A stretch of 64,000 bases of DNA from Proales similis (GCA_019059635.1 JAGVRJ010000009.1:777001-841000); one strand, 5' to 3'; shown: positions 38,269-51,124, numbered from the stretch's first letter. Numbers and translations: made by a program. The notes: generated from the sequence alone by a model not told the origin.

Positions 38269-38634
38269 TATTTTTATTTATTTCTTTTTTTTTTTCCTAT
38301 CCAGCCAAGTCCACTCTAAATCATCTTTCCATTTTATGCGAGTGAATGCGAGAAGACACTCGCACACATACACGCAAATAGTCGAACTTGAGAAGACTCA
38401 AACACGTTAGCTGGCTAGGAGGACAGCACGCAGTTCGGTCGTCTAAACGTGCACGAAACGAAACTAAATTAATGCAATTGAATGAAACCCATGTGCAGTT
38501 TGGTTCGAATGTAAATTTTCTTTTCTTCATTTTCCTCTTTCCTCTCTTTTTTGCTTATGACCACACGAAGAGAATGAAAGAGAAAATGGACCGCAAGCAA
38601 TTGAAGTTTACTCATTCCGCTTTCATTTCGCTAG
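38269..38634. promoter_or_regulatory. Bidirectional promoter of TYW5 and WDR43
   Basis: 366 bases between divergent start codons. The WDR43 ATG is immediately preceded by a pyrimidine-rich tract ending CGCTAG (to 38,634), an acceptor-like sequence. No TATA box was recognised. Confidence 0.55.
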
Positions 38635-41458
38635 ATGAGTCAACTGGAACTGGCGTGCTCGTTCAGCACAAACGGAAGTTGTTTAGCCTTGTGTACATCA
38701 GACGGTGTAGTCAAGTTTTTTGATGCGCTCACTTGCAAGCTCAAGTGTGAATACAACTCGAGCACACACCTCCAGGCCAGCTGCTCTTGCCTCGCTTGGT
38801 CTAGCTTTCAAAAATCCGTAAGTTGCCAGTTCCCGACTCGTCTACTCAGTCAGAAAATAAATAACCGACATAACTCGCCGCACAAATAAGGGTACAAGTT
38901 CAGCAAAGAATAAAAAATTAAAATCTGCTCAAAAGGGCAACAGCGTTGTTGGCGAGCTTAATGACTTGGATTTAATTGCCATCGGAACCAGTGAAGGTTC
39001 CATCCTTCTCTACAGCTTGGCCAAAGCCGAGCTCCACACTCAGCTATCTGTTGGTGGCCATAGCGACAAAGTAAACGGAATTGAGTGGTCGTCCTCATTC
39101 AGCGACAAGATCTATTCATGTTCTGACGATGGTGCCATTGTTCAATGGTCCCTTATCGACTCCAAAGTCACTGAGTAAGATAGACATTTATCGTTTGCCT
39201 CTTGAGTCGTTTATGCTAAAACGTTGTTTGCAGTAAATTTAAAGCTTCTAAACAGCCCATTACCTCAATGCTAATTGACTCAGATGAAAAGTACTTGGTG
39301 TTTGCCAACAAAACAATCAATCTGCTCGACTTGGCCTCAAAGAATAAGCTCAAGGTAGATCATTCTAGTGCTTTCTTCCAATCGCCATAGCTCAAGCATT
39401 CAAACGCTTTAGACTCTGTCCGGTCACTCGAACGACATTTTCGGTCTCGTACCTCTAAATAGAAGTTTTTTTATATCCGCCGCTCTAAACGATCGTGTTT
39501 TGAACGCTTGGTAAAGAAAGTTTATTTTTGTCTCTTCGAGCATTCTAAAGTCTGACTTCAATCTGTGACTATTGATTTGAAGGCACTTGGACCCGACAAA
39601 TCCGACGAGCGTTGCTTCGTTCTCACTTAATGACGGTGCAATTTACCTTGATTGCATCAGCGTGGTAAACAAAAACGAATCGGCATCGCAAGATTCAATC
39701 GCTCTCGTGTGTGCCATCACAAACGGAGGCACATTGTGTGTCTACAATCACGATTTAGCGGGTGAAAGTGACAAGAAAGCGAACGGCAAGGCAGGAAAGC
39801 TCAAGAAGCCAATAAAGGCTACGCTCAAGATAAAAATCGAGACGGAAAGTGATCAGCCCTTGCCCATTATCGGCTGTTTTGTTTCCAACGCCCAGAACGA
39901 GCGCGTCAAACAAATTGAGTTGAATTGCTCGCTGATTACTCCTTCAGTTCCTCTATCGACTCTGTTGTCACAATACAGTCTGCATATCATCTACGGATCC
40001 CAGTTGGCTCCGAAACTTGAAAAATTGGTGAGAATTCGTTTCATGTTTTGGCCATCTTCTAACAACTCTGATGACCTTGAATGAATAGAAATTCTCCGAC
40101 ATTTCGGAGAGCAAGATCGTTTTGAAGCGTCAGGATCCGCTCGCCTCCAAAGTGATTCGAGAATCGGAAACAACCAAAGTACGAGTCAATTCACTCAAAA
40201 TTTGGTCTCGCATCTGCTCATCCGTAATCTAAGATTCAATCTTCATCTAATTCGAGCGATGTGAAGCTGCTTGTGCCCGACTTTGTCAATCCACAAGCGA
40301 ATAATGAGCTAACTGCAATCAGCAACGGTACAGCAAAACGAAAAACCATCGATCCCACTCAGGTTTGTTCAATTTGATGCAGCATTCAACAGTGGAACAG
40401 AGTGAAATGTTTTTGTTGTTGAAGATGACGCTCGAAGAAAGACTTAAAGTGATGGACATCGAGTCCAATCAGACCAACGGAGAGGTCTATAACCGCAACG
40501 GTGGACAAGCGCCTAAAACTGACAATTTGCTCGTTCTACTCGTCCAAGGCCTGCAGAGCAACGATGCCAAAATGTTGAACGTAAAACTCACAAGCCATGC
40601 GATAGTTGAATAGCCTTGACGTTTAAATTCGTTTTCTTTTGCTCAGCATGTTCTCCAACATAAAAATGAAAAAGTTGTGGCCAAGACTGTTCGAATGCTG
40701 CCCACCAATCACGTGATATCGCTGATCAAAGAGCTTAACAAGCGACTTCAAGGCCACGCACAAAGCGGAATGGGAATGATCAAGTGGCTGAAGTACGTGC
40801 TAATGATTCACACTTCGTATTTAATGTCCTATCCGGACTTGATTACGTCGTTGGGCTCTGTCTACGAGATGATGAATGCGAGAACTAAACTCTTCCCGCA
40901 GCTTTCCAAACTTCAGGGAAAACTGCAGCTTGTCATGACTCAGATATCCTCGCAAGCCGAGGAGCTTCAGACCGCCAATGAAAGCAACGCGAACGCTCTC
41001 CTTTACCACCAGGACTCGAGCAGCGAGGACGAACAAATTGAAGACGATCTCATTCCAAGTCATTCTGAATTTGACGAGTACAACTTTTCCGACGAAGAGG
41101 ATGAAGACGACGACGACGAAGAAGAATATCCGTCAAGTCAAGAGATGGAAGAAGAGCCCAGCGAAGATGAGCGCCCTGCTAAGAATATGGTCAGCTCGCT
41201 GAAGAAGAAGCGATTGACCAAAGAAAGTCTGATCGAGAAGAAGGTAACTTGACATAATTTGATCGTCTTTTATCAACTACGTAGCAACCTAATGGGTTTC
41301 GGTGTTTTTAGAAGAAAAAGAAAGACGAAGAAAGTGATTCAGACAATGATGATGATGACGACGAAAATGGAATCAATCAAGACGGACCAAAGTTAAATGG
41401 ACTTGGACATAATGACTCAGAAGATGATGAGGATGACGATTCAGAAGATGAAGAATAA
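38635..41458 (+). CDS. WDR43: WDR43 / UTP5, t-UTP component of the SSU processome
   Basis: Nucleolar WD-repeat protein required for rDNA transcription and early 18S pre-rRNA processing. Starts MSQLELACSFSTNG, then blades with CSCLAWSS, LDLIAIGTSEGSILLYSL, SDKIYSCSDDGAIVQW, TLSGHSNDIFGLVP and FISAALNDRVLNAW. The linker carries LLVLLVQGLQSNDAKML. The Utp12-type C-terminal domain has RMLPTNHVISLIKELNKRLQ, then WLKYVLMIHTSYLM and YEMMNARTKLFPQLSKLQGK. The tail is strongly acidic and ends DDDSEDEE at 41,458. All of these align in order with human WDR43. About nine exons with short introns (38,818-38,890 is 73 nt). AATAAA is at 41,532. Confidence 0.94.
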
Positions 41459-41531
41459 AAGCAAATTATACCAGTCGATCTTATGAATTTTGTTCCCCCT
41501 TTCCTCGCTTTTGTTCTGTTTTCTTTTAGTT

Positions 41532-41537
41532 AATAAA
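41532..41537 (+). terminator. Poly(A) signal AATAAA for WDR43
   Basis: First AATAAA after the WDR43 stop (41,458), at 74 bases. Confidence 0.6.
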
Positions 41538-41831
41538 AACCCGAAACCGTATTCAACGCATCGCTTCGCTTCTACAGGGTCTTCTGAAGAGCCTGATTGA
41601 CAAGCCTCTTCATTTCTTGACATTTTTGCTGTAATCAGCACATCCCGTCAATTTGACTCATCCGCTCTCAAGTCACGTGGCAGATGCTTACCGTGCGCAG
41701 TCTGCAATTAGATAATGGTTTGCTTTTTTGTTTTTGTTTTTTTTGGTTGTTTTTCTGGAAAAATTTATTCACTTCTAAAGCAGCTAGTATGTTCAAGGCA
41801 GAGAGATTTATATAACAGTAGGGCGGACGAG

Positions 41832-44800
41832 TCAGTATTTTAGAACGTCTCGTTCGATGCGTTCGACGAGATTTTGATTCTTCAATAGAGAACGATGTTG
41901 AGTTCGAGGCGAGACCGGTGCTGCAGTGGCGGCTGGATTGGCTCGAACATAGAGCTCATGTCTGCTTGTCCTTGCAGAGCCGTGTGACGCCAATGACTGC
42001 TGGCTTGTGTTGAATGCTTTATTTTCGGAGACGTAGAGACCACGTCGGGCGTTTGGAATGTCTCTGACTGCGTCGTCCTCGGCCATCAGGGCGGCTCTAG
42101 ACGATGAGTTGAGTCTAGATGAGAGTTTTGGTGACGAATGATAGAACGGATGTGAGTCTGTCAGATCTATGGTGGAGATGGCCTGGTGTTGTCTCGAGTG
42201 TCCTTCGTGTATCCTATTCGGTGTGTAACGCAGAGCGTCCATTTGTATGGCTTCAGATGACTTGAGGCTCTTGTTGAGCTTGTCGCTTTTTCTCGATTGC
42301 GCTGTTGAGCTTGCGCGACTCAAATTTAGCTGGCTGGCGCCCAACTCGTCAGCCAGTCTTGTCGAGCTTTTAGATGGCGCGAAGTATGAGCGCGCCTCAA
42401 TCGATAGATAAATTAGCAAATAGATTCCGAGGTAAATGAACCACATCAGAACCCAGTACCAGTCGAGCACTGCGTAGAACACGCCAAGTGACATGTTTAT
42501 TAAAGCGAACAGCATCGCCGTTCGAAATAAATTTGAGTAAATCGTTTTCATTATAAAGTACCACCACGAATCTTGTTCTTCTTGCGCCTTGCATTTTTCC
42601 GTCTCGTCCACATAATAGTCAAATTTTTTTGTTCTTCGTCGCCTGAAATTGCACAAAAACGTAAAAGCTACTGAATTGAAGCAAACAAACAAGAGAGGCA
42701 AAGAGATGAGAGAGTGGATGTTGAAGGGGAAATCACAAATGCACTCTTTTGTGCATTTTATCTCAATTTCCTTTTATCGGCAATTTCTGCTAGAGTTTGA
42801 AACGAAATGGAATTTGACACGAGACGGCGTTCGCGAGTCGATAAATTCGATGCTGATTTTAATCTTCTTTCAGCAATTTGCCGCATCATTAATCAAATAT
42901 TTACATGGTGTTTGTGTTGTAAATTTTTTGACGATTAGACGATCACGAGCGATATTAGCATGGCCTTTTGATTTCCGCCCCTGCTCATGTTCAATGTCAA
43001 TTAGCCGCTGATCAAAATTCAGCCTTTGTGCAATGCCTGGTAAATTAAGCGCCAGCAGCCGTCTGACATGTTTCATAAAAATCAAATTTATGGAAAAGAT
43101 TGAATGTGTTGAATATGATTGCAAGTGAAATCGTAAAAAATACGCAATAAAATTTAAAGCATTCGCCAGCACACGTTCCATTTAGAATGAGAAGGAGTTT
43201 TTTCGAAGCCGAAAGTTGCAGTCTACTAAAGCCTCTGATGGATCGAAGGTAGTATGAAGGAATAGCTGATTTGGTCTCTAAAAATGAAACTAATGGCGAG
43301 CATAGCAAAATTGGTAAACACATTCAAAGACACTGGACAAGCTACTTTTCTCGGTCAATAAATAACGATGAAGAGAGCGACAAGTCGACGGTGGACGAGT
43401 TTTCCATGAAATCAAGCAATGTAGACAACTTGAAGAGGGCAAGGAATGGCAGTTCGCCCATGGTTAGATTTTCAGAAGACAGTGAAGTCAACTACTCTAG
43501 ACCACACCTTCGATCGCCGCCACCGCCAACTTATTTAAGCCCAAATCAGTCATCGATCAGCACAAATAAAAGCAAGGACGTCTGCTTGATCGAAGAGAGT
43601 CCGTTCTACATTCACAAAGTAAGCTAGGAATAATTAGACCAGAGATCTTGCGACTCTCATGGCCTTTGAATCAACCAGGTTGCGCAAACAGAGAATTTGG
43701 AAAAGTTCAAGCGCTTGTATGAAGAAGATCCGAGTCGACTGTATCTGCGAGACAGCACTAGGAACTGGCTTCCAGTGCAGTACGCCACTTTTCGATCCAA
43801 GGTCAAAATAATTGAGTTTATATTGGATCAATCGCCGGGTATGATATTGAGTTTCATTGCCTATTGGTGTTGTTGTTTGATTTTTTTACCAAATTGCACG
43901 ATTCGATTACTATTATCGCTCTTTCTGCTTAAATAGAGCAAGTAAATCAGACCGATCAAACTGGAAACAGTTTGCTTCACATTGCGATCGAAAAAGGCAC
44001 AGTTGAGTGTGTGCAGCTATTGCTGAGCAGAGGCGCAGATCCGAGCATCAAGAACAACGGCATGCATGCAGCCGTGCACCAATGCGTTCTGAACAACCGT
44101 GCTGACTTGCTTGAAGTGTTGCTATCTGACTCTCGCACTGAACTGCATCTGGGCGGTGAGAATGGCATGACGGCACTTCACTACTGCGCCTACTACGACA
44201 ATATTGACTGTACCAAGGTGCTGATTGAGCACAAGGCAAATTTGTGTATTCCGTGCAGTAACGGCTTCTTTCCGATTCACATGGCAGCACAGCGATGCTC
44301 GAATAAGGTTCTCGAGGCTCTTATTAGCGAAGGCTGCAAACGCGGCTGCACAAAACTTAAAATGCTTTCGTTTGTCGACGGTGACAACAACAAACCGCTT
44401 CACGCCGCAGTGCAGTTCGGCAACTTTGGCGCAGTGAAGCTCTGCTTGGACAACGGTGCCAGTATACAAGAAGTGAGCGAAACAGACTACAGCACTCCAG
44501 TGCACATAGCGTGCGCCCAGGGCTCGCTCGAAATGCTTCATCTAATGGCCGAAAAGCAGCCCGATGTGTTCCTCGAAGTGATTCACGCCCAGGACTCGAT
44601 GCAAATGACGCCACTTCACAAGGCGGCTATGTTCGACCATGTGGACGTCGGCGAGTATCTGCTGACCAAAGGAGCTTACATTGACGCATTGGATAGGGAA
44701 AAGCGTTCTCCTTTGCTTCTGGCCGCCTCGCGCAGCTGCTTAAACATGGTCTCATTCTTGCTAAAACAAGGCGCCTCAATAAGCCTGAAAGACTCGAAAC

Positions 44801-47800
44801 TGCGAAATCTCTTGCATCTAATCATCAACCATGAGATGAAATGCTCGGCCAAAATGGTCGATGCTGATGTGAAAATGAACCAAGCCCAAGCCAATGGGTT
44901 CAATATCCTTCACTTAATCAGCGAAGAAATATTCAAGGTCTGTTTTCTTTTTTCCAACAATTAGTCCAAAAGTCAAGCTCCCGCATGCTCTGCCGCAATT
45001 TTAGAACAAATGCTATCAAGACTTGCTTAACGAACAGGACATCGACGGCTGTACTGTTATGCACTACGCGAGCCGCTTGGGCTATGTGCAGTGTTTGAGG
45101 CTATTGATTTGCCACGGTGCGAACATCGCAACCAAGAACAAAGAAAAGCAATCACCGTTGCATTTTGCTGCCAAATTCGGCCGCTACGCCAGTTGTCTTC
45201 AGATTCTCAATTCGGACAATTTTAAAAATTACATAAACGAGAAGGACAGCCATGGTAAAGACAAAGGTGCCACAAGCCCCGCTTAATCAGCTGAATTGCT
45301 TACTTGCAAAAGGCTACACACCGCTGCACCTGGCGGCCAAATATGGACATGCCCGGGTGGTTCAAATGCTGATGCAAAAAGGTGCGCTCATCTACAAATC
45401 GTACAGTGGCAACAACCCATTTCACGAGGCGGCCATGACCGGCTACACCAACTGCATGAAAATAATCTACGGAATTGACCCGCACGTGCTCAACTCGGTC
45501 AACAAAGATGGAGTAAATTGATATTTTTTAAAGAAAAATAAAGGAACGCCGAGAATATTGGAGAAATCGTTTCTAAATTTTTAGAACTCGGCACTTCATC
45601 TGGCCTGCATTGAGGGCCAGCCAAAAGTGATCAAGTTTCTACTCGACTCGGGAGTGGATTTCAGAACGAATCGTGAACAGCTCACATTCATTGATCTGGC
45701 AATTAGACACAAGCAATACGCGGCTTTGACCACAATCATCTCACATGACCGGTATGTTGTTGCGGCCAATAAGACTGACGATCGACTGACGAAAGCATTC
45801 TCCTGCAAATAGCTGGGAAGAGGCGTTGGATCTGCCGTCTAAATTGTTCAAGACACCGTTCATCGGCATCGTTGAGCTCTCGTCTGAAATCGCACAAACC
45901 GTGATGGAGAGATGTGTCACGCGGTGTCAGAAACAAGAAGGCTGCGAGAAGAAGCTTTCGGTAAGTGAGAGGGTGCTCATCAGCATCGGTCAAGTTCTGA
46001 AACAAAAACTCGCTTTTTTCAGGTGCGATACAATTTCAAGTATTTGAACTGGATCGATGAACAGGTCGACTCGAACGGGGACATAAAATTTACTCCACTT
46101 TTGCCTCTTGTGGTAAGCGCTCCTAATCTTGGCGAACGGTCGAGCGACCAAATGCAAATCTTTCTGGCTTTCGAATAGACTATGGTGCGCTACGGCCGAA
46201 CTGAATGCCTCTCACATCCGTTGTGCGAGAGTCTTTTGCAGCGCAAATGGAACATGTATGGCCTGCCAATGTACGGAATCGCGACCATACTTTACATCTT
46301 GTTCCTGATGATGCTGACCACCATCGTGGTTACCCACCCGAGCTGCTACCACTCGGACGACGTTGATCACAGCACGAGCCGCTGTCACGATCATATGGAC
46401 TCGCCGATATTTGTAAGCTTTCAATCTAGCCCGGTCCGAAATCTGTCTAAAATTCTAAACGAATTCTATTCTCTACAGTGGACGTTCAAAAAGTACAATA
46501 TATTCAAGGCGCTAGCGATCGCCTGCATTCTCTTTTGCGTGGTGAACTTGATCAAGGAGGGAATTCAAATTAAAATTGAGGTAACACCAACGCTTCAACC
46601 CAGATTCCAGTATTCAATTTAGCTGCTTTTGTCGAGTAGAAATTCAACTATTTTAAAAACTTTCAAGTCTACATTCAACTCTTGCTCTTTCCGCTCACAA
46701 TTGTGTTCGTGATGCCGTTCATCGCTCCAAACATTTACTCCCAGCGTACGCAATGGGAACTGGGTGCCGTGATCATCTTTCTGGCTTGGTTCAATCTGTT
46801 GCTTTACATGCAGCGGTAACTATTTGCACTCAAGAGCCTCTAAAAACCTAAATCTTAGAAAACCTAAAAGCTTCTATGTGTTTGGCATCTACGTGGTCAT
46901 GTTCACTGAAATTCTCAAGACCCTGTTCAAAGTCATAATGCTGTTCTCAATATTGCTTATCGCGTTCGGTCTCGTATTTTTCATTCTACTCGGCAATGAG
47001 GAAGGAAAAGCCAACATGACCCCGATGATTTCAATATTTCGAACCATAATCATGATGCTGGGCGAGACGAACGGCCTCAGTTCGTTCATATTGCCCTACA
47101 CCAACGGAACACTTCACTTTGGCAACATGAGCATTCTCTTTCTTGTCCTGTTCATATTTCTCATACCGATCTTGCTGACCAACTTGCTGGTAAGATAGAA
47201 AATCGTAGGTGCCTTTATTTCCCGCGGATGCTGATTGACTTGAACCAAAAAACCAGATCGGTTTGGCTGTCGGCGATATAGAATCTATTCAGCGTGATGC
47301 CAAGCTCAAAAGAGAAGCCATGCAGGTCCAACTGCACGTCGATTTGGAGCGCAAAATGCCGCGTACTGTTCTGGAAAGAGTAAACGAGAAAGAGTACATT
47401 GTCGACTATGGAAGCAACTGCTCCAAGCTTGGAATCCTAATGGTACGCATTTCTTTCATTCTTTCAGCTTAGCTCGTTGCTCACTTCATTTTTGTAATTT
47501 TCGTTCATTTAGAGCATTTGGTGCAAGATCAAGGCACCACCGATGGTCAACATACCAGATCACGAAAAAGAATCCGGTGACATTCTCTACGTTGAATTAG
47601 TCAAGCAGAAAAACCGGTAAGTTAAGGGTCAACTCACGGCAGACAAGATCACTCTTAGTCGACTCCAAGGTTAACACAAATGAGAAAGCAAATGGATCGG
47701 CAGATGGAATTTCTGCGTTTGATCGTTCAGAAAATGGAAATCAGATCGGAGGAGGAAGATTATGATGAGCATGAAGAGCACTTGGAAAACTCGGCCTTAA

Positions 47801-49986
47801 GCCAACCGGGCGTTGTTAAACGAAGCGTTGATTCAACCACATCTTCTTCAAAGAGTCTGATTCTCAAACAAAAGAGTTCGACCAACAACTTTCAGAGTCT
47901 AACGGATTTCGAATAGCGAACCGTCTCGTCTAGTCCACTCGTCCAATCTCACTAGTCTCTATCTCTCTCAGCTGTTGTTTGTCTCTTTCTAATAGATCAA
48001 TAAAATGTATACTTACAAATAGCTTGCGATCGGTTGGATAAGAGCGATTATGTAAGCGGCCGTTCCAAGTAGAGCATGGACTAGATGAGGAATGCCATGC
48101 ATGCTCCAGAATCCGAGGAAGATGCCCGCGCTCACAAACAGCAGACCGATGAGCTACTCAATTGTTGGCGTTATGACATTTCTGATTCGCTCGGTTAAGG
48201 AGCTTCAACGCGCTGTTTACCTTCAAGGTCCGATGTAGCCTGATAAGGCAACGATGCCAGTATTCACTTTTCCCTTCGGCACATCGCGCGATCAACAAGC
48301 CGATGTTTATGAACAGCGCCCAGCCAACAATCATCATTATGGCATGTAGATGAATTGTGCTGAAATAGTTCGAGCATCGTTCGTAGGTGAATTTCATATC
48401 GCTCGAGTAGAAGCTGGTGAGCAGCGGAGTGTCGAACGCCGTTGTAACGTTGACTCGGAGGAACCAGAGCTCGGCAAGGTTAGATTGGCTTCAAATATTG
48501 AAACATGTTGAGCGAGTTGGCCCTTTTATTTGCCGATTTAGCAAGATTGCTCACCTTGAACGTCCGAATCCGCCGAACATGAACACGCCACCGTGCCCTT
48601 CGTACATTCCGGCGCTCATCACATGTCCGTGTCGCTTTTCCGGATAGAAAAATCCCTGCATCGGAGAAGACAAGCTCAGATAGGCAATTTCAGGCATTTT
48701 CTGAAATTCTCTCACTTGAACTCTTTTCGAAATCCATTTCCGACGGAGATTGTCGTAAACTATAACTTCTTCCTCTAATTCATGGTCAACCTGAAATAGT
48801 CAGATTATTGCGCGATTACTGTGCAAAAAGCCGGACGGCAGGCTCACTCACCGCTAGAATTGTGTGGTCTTTTTCGATTCCGGAAAAGATGACGGCCGAT
48901 CGGCGAAACCCGTCTGATATGATGGGGGCCATTGAACTCTGGGTTCGAGGCGACATGCACGACGAGTCTACTTTGTGCCAAGATCTGCTACGAGCCGAGA
49001 ATAGCCATGAATCGGTGGCCGGACAAGGTCCGCCACTGAGCCCTCCGCTGAGACAACCACCGTGAATGAGTAGCTCGTCTGGTGAGATCATTGCTCCACT
49101 AGCATGATAACGAGGATGAGGATGAGTGAAGCTGAACGCGCCGGTGTAAATTTCGGTGTAAACTTGAAGTGATTGCTGCTTTAGACGCTGTCTCGGTCAG
49201 TAAGAATTGAACTAAATCGACTCACTCCTGTCCCAGATGCCAGTAGATGCGCGCAGATCAGTGAAGGAGTACGAATAAATATCACTGAACATTTCAAACT
49301 GGGCTCGTCCCATGCTCAAGTAGAGCTTATGCTTTGAATCGCCCTTGACGCTCTCGTAGTCGGGGTAGATTCCGCCAACTGGCGAATAGCGCTTGTCCGG
49401 AACTATGCTGATGAATCTCTGGTCCATCTCTTTCCATTGATCCTCACTTTGAATCAGCAGATTGCTAGGCTAGAATTCGAATGCCGATTGAGGTAAAACA
49501 CCTACGCAAAGTCATATATCCACATATCGCTGAAGTATTCGTGCAACCAGCCCCGGCCTGAACTGACGTACATGCCAAACCTATTGTGGGAGTAGAGCAT
49601 GCCGTAGCGAGCTCGAGGCCGTTTTATGCTGAACGAAAGCTTTCGCCACTTTTCTTTCGGATTTTGAAATGATCGAAATGCGCATCGCAAACAGATTCAA
49701 GCGGTTGTCTCTTACTTGTTTCTAAATTGAACTCCCAGGTGTCATCGAAGAGCACCGGCATGGCGTACTCAGGCGAGGATGAATCGTAGCGTGGCTGCCA
49801 ACCGCCGAAAATGATCACTCGATTGCGATCTCTATCATGGGCAATGGCCGCCTCCAGGCGCGGTGCAGGTTTAACATTAAGCGAATAGGAGAGCGAGTCA
49901 AACAGCTTTTCCCATTGCATCTGAGTGCTAACGTGGCTAATCAGCACCGAGCTGATAAGAGTGAATTTTAATAGCGTCCTCCACAT
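41832..49986 (-). CDS. Kelch-repeat plus cytochrome b561 membrane protein (TRPA1 nested in its last intron)
   Basis: Predicted type-I style protein: signal peptide (MWRTLLKFTLISSVLISHVS at 49,986), luminal or extracellular kelch blades (RVIIFGGW, GMYVSSGRGW, LLIHGGCLSGG, GVFMFGGFGRS with following ELWFLRV), then a b561 core. Its helices carry the expected heme histidines in HAIMMIVGWALF, LHRTLK, SMHGIPH and VHALLG, followed by LIQP. At 48,017 the frame meets GTAAGTAT, a strong donor in phase 2. The exon 42,642-41,832 begins after TTTCAG in the matching phase and supplies the two missing C-terminal helices (MLFALINMSLGVFYA and VLMWFIYLGIYLLI) plus a cytosolic tail. b561 proteins move electrons across membranes, usually from ascorbate, often to reduce iron; substrate is unknown here. 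Animal relatives normally carry DOMON rather than kelch. Joining the distal exon is an inference. Confidence 0.72.
43187..47916 (+). CDS. TRPA1: TRPA1 ankyrin-repeat cation channel
   Basis: Chemo- and thermosensory non-selective cation channel of the plasma membrane. Sixteen exons were traced (43187-43258, 43306-43618, 43679-43838, 43937-44937, 45005-45254, 45313-45512, 45585-45751, 45813-45960, 46023-46112, 46179-46412, 46479-46580, 46640-46815, 46859-47189, 47257-47442, 47513-47616, 47670-47916), all in phase. A long ankyrin array (for example NSLLHIAIEKGTVECVQLLL, YTPLHLAAKYGHARVVQ) precedes the pre-S1 linker VMERCVTRCQKQEGCE and VRYNFKYLNW. S1 to S6 follow; pore helix and filter are IIMMLGETN, with Glu where human TRPA1 has Asp915. 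The post-S6 block LIGLAVGDIE is diagnostic, and KLKREAMQVQLH follows it. The gene lies entirely within an intron of the opposite-strand kelch-b561 gene. The start follows CCATTTAG. AATAAA is at 47,999. Confidence 0.95.
47999..48004 (+). terminator. Poly(A) signal AATAAA for TRPA1
   Basis: 83 bases after the TRPA1 stop. Cleavage 10-30 bases downstream would fall at or inside the minus-strand kelch-b561 exon that ends at 48,017. Confidence 0.65.
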
Positions 49987-51124
49987 CCTAGCTTCCTACT
50001 CCATCAGAATGTTCGTGCGCGAGTCAGCAAGAGAAAAGTCGTCCGGCCTTATTTCTATATTCACGCTTTAGTTACGCACCAAAGTTGACCTAAATTCGAA
50101 TACAGAATCAAAGGGCGAATCGTATGTGAACCTCGAGTGCTTGCTTGATAGAGAGAGAGAAGAGTTCATCAGGGTTGTGTAGTATTCCCTTGAATGTTTT
50201 TACAATCGCGATGTTAAGCCACATGAGAACAAGCCAGCGACTGAAAACTGCCGACTACGCATTGAAAAAGAGTTTCTCGAACGAGTCTAATAAAAGCGGT
50301 GAAACCTGGCAGCAAGTTTGCCTATTCACATCGGCTTTCGCTTATGCTCCAAAAAGAACAAAATAAAAAGGGAGAAACGAGTGACCCGAGCAGTGACGGA
50401 CAAACAAGTTGATGTCACATAATTTATTCGACGTGCCGCGGAAACGTGAGGATTAAAGGCGAATAAATTGCGATTATCAAGGTCGCTGGTTAATTATACT
50501 CTTTTCCATTTATGAAACAATAGAAACGTCTCAATTAGCCAATGTCCGCAGTTGAAGGCAATTTTCTCTGTTTCATTTATTCCAGTCTAACTTGAATTGT
50601 GTTCGATGGAAAAATTTGTCTTAGGACTGAAATAAGACTGAAATTTCAAGACTCTCTCCAACACTTGAGTGTGTTTTGGCATCATGAATTCCCAAGGCAG
50701 TCAAATTCAAATTTGTCGTTTTCATCTGAAGAATCTGAAATCAGCTGTTGGCACTCTTTTCGAGCAGTTTGATATGAAGCGTGTTGGGATCTGTAGCAGA
50801 CTAGATAGCTTTCAGACCCGTCATCTACTTGAGCCTGATCGGTCAGAGATTATTGGCCGAAATGATAAAAATCAAGAATAAAATAATCTAAATAACTGGC
50901 AGAAACTGCTGAAGGTCCATTTTTGATCAAGTTCTATCTTTTGTCAAACTTTTGTTCGCATAGATCGGCCGCGATGATGATGGCACACTGAACTAACTCG
51001 CGCGCGCCAACATACAGACATATGCATCATTCAAATCGCAAATAAACGTTACGGGCAATTTTAATAACCCTTGCGAACTAAAAGAAGAGAAAAAAAAATA
51101 AAACAAGTATACATAGAAATAAGA
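49987..51124. promoter_or_regulatory. Divergent upstream region of the kelch-b561 gene and CNOT2
   Basis: 1.1 kb between divergent start codons. The small frame at about 50,684-50,881 has no recognisable homology and I do not call it. AT-rich, no repeats of note. Confidence 0.5.

Noticed and set aside
43271-43305. TRPA1 starting at the TTG of the open frame at 43,271
   Set aside because: An ATG exon at 43,187-43,258 joined by a 57-nt intron to 43,306 gives a proper start in frame.
42870-43323. Minus-strand open frames as a separate small gene or first exons of the two-helix protein
   Set aside because: No homology, starts at non-ATG codons, no phase-compatible donor, and overlap with the TRPA1 first exons. 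The phase-matched donor at 48,016 explains the distal exon better.
50684-50881. Small gene beginning MNSQGSQIQICRF
   Set aside because: Starts with ATG but shows no homology, domain or splice context; length is within chance expectation.
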